The position numbers and the translations under genes were made by a program. Shown in pieces: positions 34,287-42,311 of a stretch of 64,000 nt of DNA. The DNA is taken from positions 27,293 through 91,292 of the forward strand of contig DASWJQ010000099.1 of assembly GCA_036397095.1 (NCBI GenBank). Direction: 5' to 3'. This DNA comes from DASWJQ01 sp036397095 (GTDB lineage Bacteria; Chloroflexota; Anaerolineae; Anaerolineales; E44-bin32). The notes beneath the pieces are model-generated. The model worked only from the letters and a program-made list of their open reading frames with translations. It did not search any database and was not told where the DNA came from. Positions within the stretch are counted from its first letter, which is position 1; each line of letters begins with the position of its first letter.

Positions 34287-36488
34287 TCAGTGTGGTGATC
34301 CAACGCGGGAGAACTCGATCGTGCCGGTCCACACTTCACCTGAGGTGCCCACAATCTCGCCCTCGTCCTGATGAATGAGAGTCGTGTCGGTGCAGGAATA
34401 GGAAGCGCCTTCGGGGAGTGCCTGCAGCTCACCACCCGTTTGGGTCGTGACGGTTGGATCCGAACCGAACGTTCCAAGCGGGCCGGAAACGACTGTAAGC
34501 GTTTCCTGCGACCCCTGGCTCTGGGTCTCCAACATCTGTAGCTGATCATAGGTGTCGTTGGTGGAGTAGGTGCCCGAGGCGGACCGGTTGGACGTGGTCA
34601 ATACCTCTGTGACATTCCCATTGACTTCCGCGCCGCGCCATACCACAACCTGGTCCTGGGTCGAGCTCTCGAATGTCCCGTCCTCCCTGAAGATAAGGCG
34701 GTGGGTCCCCTCAACGCTCACCAGGTGTGTCGAATTGTCGGCGGTCGCTTCGACAACAGCAACCCAATAGCCGCTGGTGCCCACATCGTGTACCCACTCG
34801 CCAACCAGGCACTCGTCGCAAGCACTCTCTTCAAAGTCCTGCAAATCCAGTCGCAGCGCAGACGCTTCTGCCTCGGTTGATCCGGGGCCGATCGTGGTCA
34901 TCACCACCACGTATTGTGCGATTTCGTCGCACGCCGCCACCCGCTCAGGGAGTGGCTGCCAGCTGCCCGTGGGAGTCCGTTTGGCCGCCTCCTGCGCAGC
35001 AGCACCGGACAGGTCAAGGCCGAGATCATAGGTATGCTCGGCTTCGAATGCCAACATCGCCCGCTCCACGTGGAATGGCTTGGCCTGCAGCTCAAGCCCA
35101 CTTTGTTCGGGGAACAGGGCGAGCCTATCGTTTGGGATTAGCGCACTACCCGGCAGCACACCGCCGCCCGTGTCGGCGATTTCGCCATCCAGGTAAGCTT
35201 GGGCAAACTCACGCAGTACTACATCCATCCCATCGATACCGGCCATGTAGCTCATCATTGCGCCCTTGCTGGCAAGCGGCATCCCGTCCAGGAAGTCGAT
35301 CAGCCACGGATCGCCGAACCGATTGCCAAGGTATTGAAAGAAGACCGTGTTGGCGTACGACATGTCCAGGATGGACTTGGTCGGTGATTCCTGATGGAAG
35401 GTATCAACAAAGTCATGCTCGTGGTTCACGGTCGGGTACACAAGATTGCTGAAATAGTTGGCCATGCCTTCGTTGTACCAACTGGCGACCGAGTAGCCGC
35501 TCACACCTTTGCGCCACAAGTGAACACAATGAAACACCTCGTGGGCGATCAGTTGTTTGAAGCTGTCCAGATCCATATCAAATGCGCCCGAAAACACCGT
35601 GATGGGGCAGGCCAGGCTGCCCAATTCAGCGGGATCAAAACTGGGCACCATTGCCACACCAGCTTGCGGACCGCCAATGGCGTCTGCCGAGATCAAACTA
35701 AACACGACATTAGTTGAACGGACTTCGACCAGCTCGCTGTACCTGGCCTGGCTATCGGCGAGCGCTTCGGTGGCAGCGTCCACATACGACATGAATAGTG
35801 TGTCGCCGTTTCTCTCCAGCGGAAAGTACACGTTGAAAGGGTGGCCGCCGGCAGTAAACGAGTTATAGAGCAGGCAGGTTGGAACGGGACCGGCTGACTC
35901 GGGGAAACCTTCGTGCCAGATCTCACTGCAGGACAGTTCCTGGCGTTCGATTAGGGAAAGGCCAGGCGCTCCGGGCAGGGCCACCGAGTCTGCCGGCGCC
36001 GAGTATGGCTCCAGCACGGCGGCTGACGGCGCCAGCACGCGCAACAAGGAGTCAAGCTCAGCCTTCAACTCGGAGTCCTCGCTGATTTGATAAAGGTCAT
36101 AAGCCAGCGCTGTCAATCCCCACACGCTCTCAAACTGCATCTTGCCATCGGGTTGCTCGATGAATTCCGGTGGCGCTTGCTCGGAGGCCAGGGCGCGCAT
36201 CAATTCGACAACGCCATCGACCAGCTCCAGTTCGCCAGCCTCCACCTGGGCGAGCATCAAGTCGACGACTTCTCGCACTGGTGGATCGGGGTGGGCCGGG
36301 TTGCCGTTGACATCGTAGAAGTCTGCCGGCGGCACATCGGGCGTCGGGCTGCTCGACTGCGGCTCCGCGGCACGATCCGCCCCAGGCAAGGCAAGCCCAT
36401 TGCCGCCGAATGGATTGAGATCGGCAATAGCGTTGCAGGCCAGTCCGGCCAGCATAAGGATGGCAATGATTACCCGGGGTCTTACCAT
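34287..36488 (-). CDS. Putative secreted zinc metallopeptidase-like protein (HExxH, gluzincin type)
   Basis: 733 residues. The N-terminus (IIAILMLAGLAC) looks like a lipoprotein signal with Cys18, although the lipobox is imperfect. A zinc site is seen as HEVFH (316-320), with Glu340 in SWYNEGMANYFSNL, the HExxH...NExxA arrangement of gluzincins. The C-terminal ~200 residues are beta-rich, with an ATAD-type Thr/Ser pattern and possible disulphide cysteines (ESACDECLVGEW). It would sit outside the cytoplasmic membrane. I do not recognise a named family. It is transcribed alone. Confidence 0.6.
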   Translation of the reverse strand: MVRPRVIIAILMLAGLACNAIADLNPFGGNGLALPGADRAAEPQSSSPTPDVPPADFYDVNGNPAHPDPPVREVVDLMLAQVEAGELELVDGVVELMRALASEQAPPEFIEQPDGKMQFESVWGLTALAYDLYQISEDSELKAELDSLLRVLAPSAAVLEPYSAPADSVALPGAPGLSLIERQELSCSEIWHEGFPESAGPVPTCLLYNSFTAGGHPFNVYFPLERNGDTLFMSYVDAATEALADSQARYSELVEVRSTNVVFSLISADAIGGPQAGVAMVPSFDPAELGSLACPITVFSGAFDMDLDSFKQLIAHEVFHCVHLWRKGVSGYSVASWYNEGMANYFSNLVYPTVNHEHDFVDTFHQESPTKSILDMSYANTVFFQYLGNRFGDPWLIDFLDGMPLASKGAMMSYMAGIDGMDVVLREFAQAYLDGEIADTGGGVLPGSALIPNDRLALFPEQSGLELQAKPFHVERAMLAFEAEHTYDLGLDLSGAAAQEAAKRTPTGSWQPLPERVAACDEIAQYVVVMTTIGPGSTEAEASALRLDLQDFEESACDECLVGEWVHDVGTSGYWVAVVEATADNSTHLVSVEGTHRLIFREDGTFESSTQDQVVVWRGAEVNGNVTEVLTTSNRSASGTYSTNDTYDQLQMLETQSQGSQETLTVVSGPLGTFGSDPTVTTQTGGELQALPEGASYSCTDTTLIHQDEGEIVGTSGEVWTGTIEFSRVGSPH

Positions 36489-36768
36489 TATCGGTCGGCC
36501 TCCGTCGGGCGGGCTGGCGGCAAGCCGCCAATGCTTGGGCTTGTGCTCCTGGTCGCAGGCCGCCTAGGTCGGCCGAAGACTGAGCTGCACATGTTCAACG
36601 AGAATCAGACCGGTTGGATAGGGCCCGCAAGATTGGCGGTACGACCGTTTAAGTCGAGCAGATTCGCGGCAGTCCTACGGGCCATTCTGCCGGCATTCCG
36701 CCGCCCAGGTTCGGTCTCCAGCAGCCATTGTCCGAATATCGAGCGGAATCACAATTCTCCAGCCAATC
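36489..36768. other. Intergenic stretch, nothing supported
   Basis: About 280 bases between the metallopeptidase-like gene and the PhnD-like gene. I see no RNA gene, promoter of good quality, or repeat here; short frames on both strands look like noise. Confidence 0.4.
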
Positions 36769-37590
36769 CTAAGCCGGCACCTGCCAAGGAGGCTGGAGGC
36801 GAGCGGCCTCGGCCGCCATCTGCCGGATCGGATCGTAATCCCGATCTTCGACTGGGGCCCAAAACCCGAGCCCATCGCCGGCCAAAATTCGCCGGCCGGC
36901 CTCCTCAGTGGGCATTGCTGCCAGCGCCTGCAGGATCATGTCTCCGTAAGCATCGGCAATGACTCGCCGCGTGATCAGCGGCGGCGCCGGGCTCGGCCCA
37001 AGCGTGAGGATGCTGCGCAGTGTGCCGAACAATCCCGGTTCGGCCCGCAGCGCCGTCTCCCACACCGTGCTGTCAACGGCGGAGGCTTCGATCTCCCCGC
37101 GGCGCAAGGCAGCCATCGATGCCAGGTGTGAACCGGTCTCAACCACTTGGCCGAAGTACTGCCAGTCGAGCCCGCTCCGGGCCAAATGGGCTGCCATCAC
37201 ACCATAGCCGGAATGCGATCCGGGCTCGTTGTAGCCCCAGGTGGTGCCAGGCAGATCGGCCAATGAACGCACCTCAGATTGGTTGGGCACCAAGACTTCG
37301 GAGTAGTAGACCGGCTGTCGCCGGTAACGTTCGGCCAGCATCACCGGCGCCGCCAGCGGGACGATGTCACCCGCTGAACGGTCCGCCCGCTCCACATAGG
37401 GCAGACCGCAAATCCAAAGCAAGTCCAACTCAGCTCGATCGAAGGCAGCCTGGCGCGATTGCCAGCTGCCATGGCGGACAAACTCAACTTGCAACCGTGT
37501 ATGTTGGCTAAGCCAGCTGGCAAGGGCCTCGGCCGCCCCCGCCATGTTGGGTGACATGCAGGTCGCCATGGTCAAGCGGGGCCGGCTCAT
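36769..37590 (-). CDS. PhnD-like substrate-binding protein (phosphate/phosphonate type)
   Basis: 273 residues, ATG in an ATGA overlap with the VOC gene. The fold of a type 2 periplasmic binding protein is visible: MATCMSPNMAG start, LDLLWICGLPYVERAD (open loop), VLVPNQSEVRSLADLPGTTWGYNEPGSHSGYG (hinge and ligand loop), and AVDSTVWETAL. These match the PhnD/SsuA/TauA group. There is no signal peptide and no neighbouring permease or ATPase, so it may work in the cytoplasm or with a distant transporter. Ligand unknown. Confidence 0.75.
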   Translation of the reverse strand: MSRPRLTMATCMSPNMAGAAEALASWLSQHTRLQVEFVRHGSWQSRQAAFDRAELDLLWICGLPYVERADRSAGDIVPLAAPVMLAERYRRQPVYYSEVLVPNQSEVRSLADLPGTTWGYNEPGSHSGYGVMAAHLARSGLDWQYFGQVVETGSHLASMAALRRGEIEASAVDSTVWETALRAEPGLFGTLRSILTLGPSPAPPLITRRVIADAYGDMILQALAAMPTEEAGRRILAGDGLGFWAPVEDRDYDPIRQMAAEAARLQPPWQVPA

Positions 37591-38018
37591 GGCTTTTCGA
37601 CCGAGCTGGGCAAGTTCCAGGTGGCGGCCGTGGTCAACTCGAGGCTGTTGCCGGCCGGATCGCGAAAGTACAGCGACCGGCCGCCGCCGGGCCAATCGAC
37701 CTCGGCCTCGATTGGGCAGGCGGCAGCCTCGAGCCGCCGGCGCCAGGCTGGCAGTGACTCGGCCGACGCGGCGAAGGCCACGTGCCCTGGACCTTCTGCC
37801 CCATGAGCCGGCACGTCACCCTGCGCCAGACGTGTCGCTTGCGGGTTGAAAATCAGCAGCACTCCCGCCCCACAGCGGAAGAACAGGTGGCGCCCTTCCA
37901 CGTCAGCGAACGGCTCCAGCCCCAGTACGTCGGCGTAGAATCGACGGACGACAACCAGGTCTTGGGCATACAGGCTGGTCTCGATAATTGCGCCGATGGT
38001 TGGCCGCTCAGGCTCCAA
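37587..38018 (-). CDS. VOC-family protein (glyoxalase/dioxygenase fold)
   Basis: 143 residues from a TTG at 38018 preceded by GAGGTGG; an open frame to 38105 would overlap the tag gene. The VOC repeat is seen as SLYAQDLVVVRRFYADVLGLEPF, then LFFRCGAGVLLIFNP, and a second half HVAFAASAESLPAWRRRLEA ending in SLYFRDPAGNSLELT. The C-terminal Glu (NSLEL) is a usual metal ligand. Substrate not predictable; homologs include glyoxalases and fosfomycin-resistance proteins. It lies between tag and the PhnD-like gene in one operon. Confidence 0.75.
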   Translation of the reverse strand: MEPERPTIGAIIETSLYAQDLVVVRRFYADVLGLEPFADVEGRHLFFRCGAGVLLIFNPQATRLAQGDVPAHGAEGPGHVAFAASAESLPAWRRRLEAAACPIEAEVDWPGGGRSLYFRDPAGNSLELTTAATWNLPSSVEKP

Positions 38019-38068
38019 GTGCCACCTCGCAGCTCGGTCCCCGCTCGTTATCAGCGCCGGGCAGGCTG

Positions 38069-38653
38069 TCAGGCATCTGACTTGCGGCCCGTCACCACAA
38101 AGCAACCGGCCAAGTGATCATCGACCATCCCGGTCGCCTGCATCATCGCGTAGCAGGTTGTCGGGCCAATATGACGGAATCCGCGGTCCTTGAGCGCCCG
38201 AGCCATCGCTTTGGATTCGGGCGTAGCGCTCGGCAGGTCAGCCAGACGCGTCGGCCGCGGGTTTGGCTGTACTGGCCTGCCGCCAACGAAGCTCCACAGA
38301 AGTTCAGAAAAGGACTGGCCCTGCTGGCTGAGCAGCAGGAACGCCTGGGCGTTGGCAATCGTTGCCTCAATCTTGCGCCGGTTGCGCACGATGCCCTCAT
38401 CGGCCAACAACCGATCCACATCGCTGGCATTGTAGGACGCCACAACCGGCGGATCAAAATCACTGAATGCCCGGCGAAAGGCGGGCCGCTTGGACAGAAT
38501 CAGCCGCCAGGAAAGCCCCGATTGAAATGACTCAAGGCACAGCCGCTCGAACAAGGCGACAGCCTCCCGAACCGGCCGCCCCCACTCTCGGTCGTGATAG
38601 TCAGCCATTATTGGATCGCCATCGCCGAAACAACGAATTCGTCGGTCGTCCAA
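38069..38653 (-). CDS. tag: DNA-3-methyladenine glycosylase I
   Basis: 194 residues. Conserved Tag blocks are RIRCFGDGDPIMADYHDREWGRP with zinc ligands Cys and His, FERLCLESFQSGLSWRLILSKRPAFRRAF, and the C-terminal HIGPTTCYAMMQATGMVDDHLAGCF with the second His and Cys ligands. It removes 3-methyladenine from alkylated DNA in the first step of base excision repair. Together with the ATL gene at 19503 it gives this region two alkylation-damage functions, although they are far apart. Confidence 0.93.
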   Translation of the reverse strand: MDDRRIRCFGDGDPIMADYHDREWGRPVREAVALFERLCLESFQSGLSWRLILSKRPAFRRAFSDFDPPVVASYNASDVDRLLADEGIVRNRRKIEATIANAQAFLLLSQQGQSFSELLWSFVGGRPVQPNPRPTRLADLPSATPESKAMARALKDRGFRHIGPTTCYAMMQATGMVDDHLAGCFVVTGRKSDA

Positions 38654-38722
38654 ACGCTGCTGCCCATTCCCCGCCTTACGCGGCTCGCTTCTGAGTCAGA
38701 CTGGAGGTACCATCAGCCAACC

Positions 38723-39355
38723 ATGGCGCGCATGCTTGTGCTGTTGCTGGCCGCGGTGACGGCTGCCCTACACCTCCGAGCCGAACTTCGCGTTGAGCCT
38801 GATCGTATCCGCTGGCTGCGGCCGCTGGCAACCGCCCTCTTCGTATTGGCCGCGTTGCTGGCCGGCGAGGCGCAAAGCGGAATATACAAGGGTTCGGTCG
38901 TTGCCGGGTTGCTGCTGGCGTTGGCCGCCGACGCCGCCACCATCCTACCCGACGATCGAAACTGGTTCCGGCTGGCTGCCCACGCCCTGTCCCAGACGGC
39001 CTTCATCCTGGCCTTCACCGGCGACGCCCGCGGCGTGATGTATCCCTGGCTTGGCCTGCCATTTGGCGTCTACGCGCTGGCGCTCTACTTGTACCTCGTG
39101 CCGGCGTTGGGTCGGCGCCGTTTTGTGGTCTTGATCTTCATTCTACTGAGCGCAGTTGCCGCCTGGGCGGGTTGGGGGCGTTGGCGATTGCTCGGCGGTC
39201 CGCAAACCCTGCTCGGCGCCGTCGCCGCAACGTTGGTCATGCTGGCCAGCGGCCTACGTTTGATGGATCTGGAGGGCCGGTCGCCAAGCCGGGGCCGACT
39301 GGCGGCGCTGGCCATCTATCACCTGGGCCACCTGCTGTTCGCCTGGTCGGTCTGA
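38723..39355 (+). CDS. YhhN-family membrane protein (lysoplasmalogenase-like)
   Basis: 210 residues with about seven to eight membrane helices. GLLLALAADAATILPDDRNWFRLAAHALSQTAFILAF has the conserved Asp of the YhhN/TMEM86 family, whose studied members hydrolyse the vinyl-ether bond of lysoplasmalogens. The start at 38723 is the first ATG of the hydrophobic protein; a GGAGG lies 14 bases upstream, a little far. It precedes sixA in the same direction with a 43-base gap. Confidence 0.7.
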   Translation: MARMLVLLLAAVTAALHLRAELRVEPDRIRWLRPLATALFVLAALLAGEAQSGIYKGSVVAGLLLALAADAATILPDDRNWFRLAAHALSQTAFILAFTGDARGVMYPWLGLPFGVYALALYLYLVPALGRRRFVVLIFILLSAVAAWAGWGRWRLLGGPQTLLGAVAATLVMLASGLRLMDLEGRSPSRGRLAALAIYHLGHLLFAWSV

Positions 39356-39398
39356 TTCGCCTCGCGTCGCTGATTACCTCGACGAAAGGAACAATCCC

Positions 39399-39875
39399 AT
39401 GCGCCTGTACCTGGTGCAACACGGTCAGGCCACCACCAAAGAAGATAACCCCGAGCGGCCGCTGACCGAGGCCGGGCGGACCATCGTGGAAAGTGTCGCC
39501 GGGCGCTTGGCGGCGGCCAAGGCTGCGCCGGTCGCCCGCATCTGGCACAGCGGCAAGCGGCGGTCGGCCGAGACGGCCGAGCTGCTCGCTGGTCGGCTCC
39601 ACCCTCCTCTCGGTGTGCGCAACGCCGACGGTCTAGCCCCCAACGATGATCCCAAGGTTTGGCGTGACCAGCTGGAGGCGATGACCCATGATGTGATGCT
39701 GGTCGGTCACCTACCGCACCTGGCCCGGCTGGTAGGCCTGCTGCTTACCGGCGACGAAACGAGTCAACCGGTGCAGTTCCACAACGCCGGCGTTGTCTGC
39801 TTATCTCAACAAGATGGTGGTTGGCGGCTTGATTGGTCGCTGCCGCCGTCGCTGTTGATGGCCGAGGGGGCCTAG
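39399..39875 (+). CDS. sixA: Phosphohistidine phosphatase SixA-like
   Basis: 158 residues. The histidine phosphatase motif is YLVQHGQAT, with Gln instead of the usual Arg before His-Gly, a substitution known in some SixA homologs. Other family sites are RPLTEAGR, WHSGKRRSAETAELLA and MLVGHLPHLARLV with the second catalytic His. It would dephosphorylate phosphohistidine proteins or another phosphoester in the cytoplasm. The stop TAG shares the palindrome CTAG with the stop of mutS2 on the other strand. Confidence 0.85.
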   Translation: MRLYLVQHGQATTKEDNPERPLTEAGRTIVESVAGRLAAAKAAPVARIWHSGKRRSAETAELLAGRLHPPLGVRNADGLAPNDDPKVWRDQLEAMTHDVMLVGHLPHLARLVGLLLTGDETSQPVQFHNAGVVCLSQQDGGWRLDWSLPPSLLMAEGA

Positions 39876-42256
39876 CCGGTCGCCAGCGAGACGACGGTCA
39901 CCCCTTGACCACCTTCACCGGGCTCGCCGGGCCGGTGGGAGGCAACGTATGCGCTTCCATCCAGGGCGCGGCGCACCGCCTGGCGCAGCGTGCCCGTTCC
40001 TTTGCCATGGATTACACGCAGCATGGCCAGGCCGGCCAAGAAGGCGGCGTCAAGCCGTCGCTCAAGCTCTACCTCGGCTTCCTCGGCGGTCAGGCCACGT
40101 AGGTCCAATTCAGCCGATGGTGGGGGACCGTCTGCAACGCTGACTCTGACCTGTCGCTCCAGCGGCCGGGCGCTGGGCTCGGACTCGGTCCGCGCCACCG
40201 GCCGCACCTCGTCCCGCCCGGCCCGAATGCGCAGCTTGCCGATCTGGACCTCAACTTCACGCTCGCCCAACTCGGCCAGGACGCCTTCGCTGCCGAGCGT
40301 AGCCAGGTAGACACGGTCGCCCGGACGAATCTCAATGGGATCGTCCGCCGGCTCGACTCGCCGGCGTTCGATTGGCTCATCCAACTGCGCGGCCAAGGAC
40401 TCGGTTTCCGCTTTGGCCGCTTCAACCGCCTCCAAGGATTGGCCCGCCTTTGTCAGCTTGCCGCGCAACGTCTCGATGGTATGTTGGATCGTCTCCAGCA
40501 TGTGGCGGGCCTCGCGCCGCGCTTCATCCAGAATCCCCCGGCGCTCATCCTCGATGCCCTGACGCTGTTGGCGCAGCTCCAGCCGGATTTCGTCGGCTTC
40601 GAGCCGAGCCTGTTCGGCCGCCGCCGCCGCCCGATCGGCCGCCTCACGTTGCCGGTGGATCTCGTCCAACAACTTCTCAGACGCCAGATCATCAGGCGAC
40701 AGGCGCCGTCTGGCTTGCTCGATAATCGCCAGCGGTAGACCCAGTCGCTCACCGATGGCCAGCGCGTTGGACCGACCGGGCAATCCCAACGTCAGTCGGT
40801 ACGTCGGCTTGAGGCTCTCCAGATCAAACTCAACCGAGGCATTACGCACGCCGTCGGTCACATGGGCATACGTCTTCAACTCCGGGTAATGGGTGGCAAT
40901 CAGAGTGGTCGAACCACGTTCCAACAACTCCTGCAGAATGGCAATCGCCAGCGACGCACCTTCCTGCGGATCGGTGCCCGCGCCCAATTCGTCGAGCAGC
41001 ACGAGCGAGCGCTCATCCGCGTCTTCCAACACTCGCACGATGTTGGCCACGTGGCCGGAAAAGGTCGACAGCGATTGCTCAATCGACTGCTCATCACCGA
41101 TATCGGCAAACACTTGCTCGAAGACCGAAAGTTGGCTGCCGGCTTCCACCGGCAAGTGCAGCCCGCATTGGGCCATCAGAGTCAACAATCCCGCCGTCTT
41201 CAGGGCGACCGTCTTGCCCCCGGTGTTCGGCCCGGTGATGACCAGCGCCCGGGTGCCGTCTTCCAGCACCAGGTCGACCGGCACAACCGTCTCCTGATCT
41301 AGCAACGGATGACGCGCACCGAACAGGCTGAAGACCGTCCGCACGCGGCCATCGGACCCGCGCCGAGGCATCGGCTTCATGTCCGGTGCGGCCGCCCCCA
41401 ACGACTCGGCATAGCGGGCCTTGGCCAAGGACATGTCGATTTCGGCCAGCGCCGCCACCGTGCCGTCGATTTCCAGGCGGTCGCTTCCGACCCGTTGACT
41501 AAGTTCGGCCAGGATGCGGCGGATCTCGTCGCGTTCGTCCAGGGCCAGTTGGCGCGCTTCGTTGTTCAGGTCCACCACCGTCAGCGGCTCGACAAACAAG
41601 GTCGCCCCCGACGACGATTGGTCGTGCACGATGCCCTTGAGCTTGCCTTTGTGCTCGGCGCGCAGGGGCAGCACATATCGACCCTCGCGTTGGGTGACCA
41701 GGGATTCCTGCAGCAGGCCGGCAATCTTGCTGTCCGCCAGCATCGCCTGCAGTTTGGTTGTCAGCCGCTCATGGACGACCTTGTGCTGGCGGCGGATCGC
41801 GCCCAGCTTGTCCGAGGCCGAATCCCGCACCTCGCCCCGGTCGTCGACGACCTGGGAAATGCGGTCGATTAAGCCCTCGGGGATGTGGATGCCTTCGGCC
41901 ATCGCCCCCAAGATCGGCAGCTGATCGGCCCGCTGGGCAAGAAATCGAGCCTGCGTCCTGCCGGCAATCAGGCAGTCCCGCACCATCAGGAAGTCGCTCG
42001 GCTCGAGCGACAGCCCCCGGTCGGCCTGCTCGGTCAGCGGCCGGACATCGCGGGCCCCACCGATGGTGTGCTCGGGATTGGACTCGAGCAGTTGGCGCGC
42101 TTCAGCAGTGGCTGTCAGACGCGCCCGCACCTGATCCAACTCGATGGTTGGCGCCAACCGGCGGGCCAGTTCTTTGGAGGCGGAAAAGTGCGCCAGGGCT
42201 GCCAGCTGGTCGAGGACTTTGGGCAGCTCCAGCGTCTGTCGGGACTTCGAATCCAT
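39872..42256 (-). CDS. mutS2: MutS2-type endonuclease / ribosome-rescue ATPase
   Basis: 794 residues. The ABC-type ATPase has Walker A GPNTGGKT, the following LMAQCGLHLPVEAGS and SIEQSLSTFSGHVANIV, and Walker B LVLLDELGAGTDPQEGA. A long coiled coil (about 520-640) and a C-terminal Smr domain (AELDLRGLTAEEAEVELERR and RVIHGKGTGTLRQAV) complete the MutS2 architecture. MutS2 suppresses recombination and, in Bacillus, splits collided ribosomes. It is the last gene of its run, tail-to-tail with sixA. Confidence 0.95.
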   Translation of the reverse strand: MDSKSRQTLELPKVLDQLAALAHFSASKELARRLAPTIELDQVRARLTATAEARQLLESNPEHTIGGARDVRPLTEQADRGLSLEPSDFLMVRDCLIAGRTQARFLAQRADQLPILGAMAEGIHIPEGLIDRISQVVDDRGEVRDSASDKLGAIRRQHKVVHERLTTKLQAMLADSKIAGLLQESLVTQREGRYVLPLRAEHKGKLKGIVHDQSSSGATLFVEPLTVVDLNNEARQLALDERDEIRRILAELSQRVGSDRLEIDGTVAALAEIDMSLAKARYAESLGAAAPDMKPMPRRGSDGRVRTVFSLFGARHPLLDQETVVPVDLVLEDGTRALVITGPNTGGKTVALKTAGLLTLMAQCGLHLPVEAGSQLSVFEQVFADIGDEQSIEQSLSTFSGHVANIVRVLEDADERSLVLLDELGAGTDPQEGASLAIAILQELLERGSTTLIATHYPELKTYAHVTDGVRNASVEFDLESLKPTYRLTLGLPGRSNALAIGERLGLPLAIIEQARRRLSPDDLASEKLLDEIHRQREAADRAAAAAEQARLEADEIRLELRQQRQGIEDERRGILDEARREARHMLETIQHTIETLRGKLTKAGQSLEAVEAAKAETESLAAQLDEPIERRRVEPADDPIEIRPGDRVYLATLGSEGVLAELGEREVEVQIGKLRIRAGRDEVRPVARTESEPSARPLERQVRVSVADGPPPSAELDLRGLTAEEAEVELERRLDAAFLAGLAMLRVIHGKGTGTLRQAVRRALDGSAYVASHRPGEPGEGGQGVTVVSLATG

Positions 42257-42311
42257 GGCGGACGGAGTGTATCACGCTGCGGGTGACCGGCCCCTGACCG
42301 GTCTCGACCGC

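Noticed and set aside
34051..34332. 93-codon frame on the minus strand between the PLD-type and metallopeptidase-like genes
   Set aside because: No ribosome-binding site, overlaps the upstream gene's end, no recognised domain.
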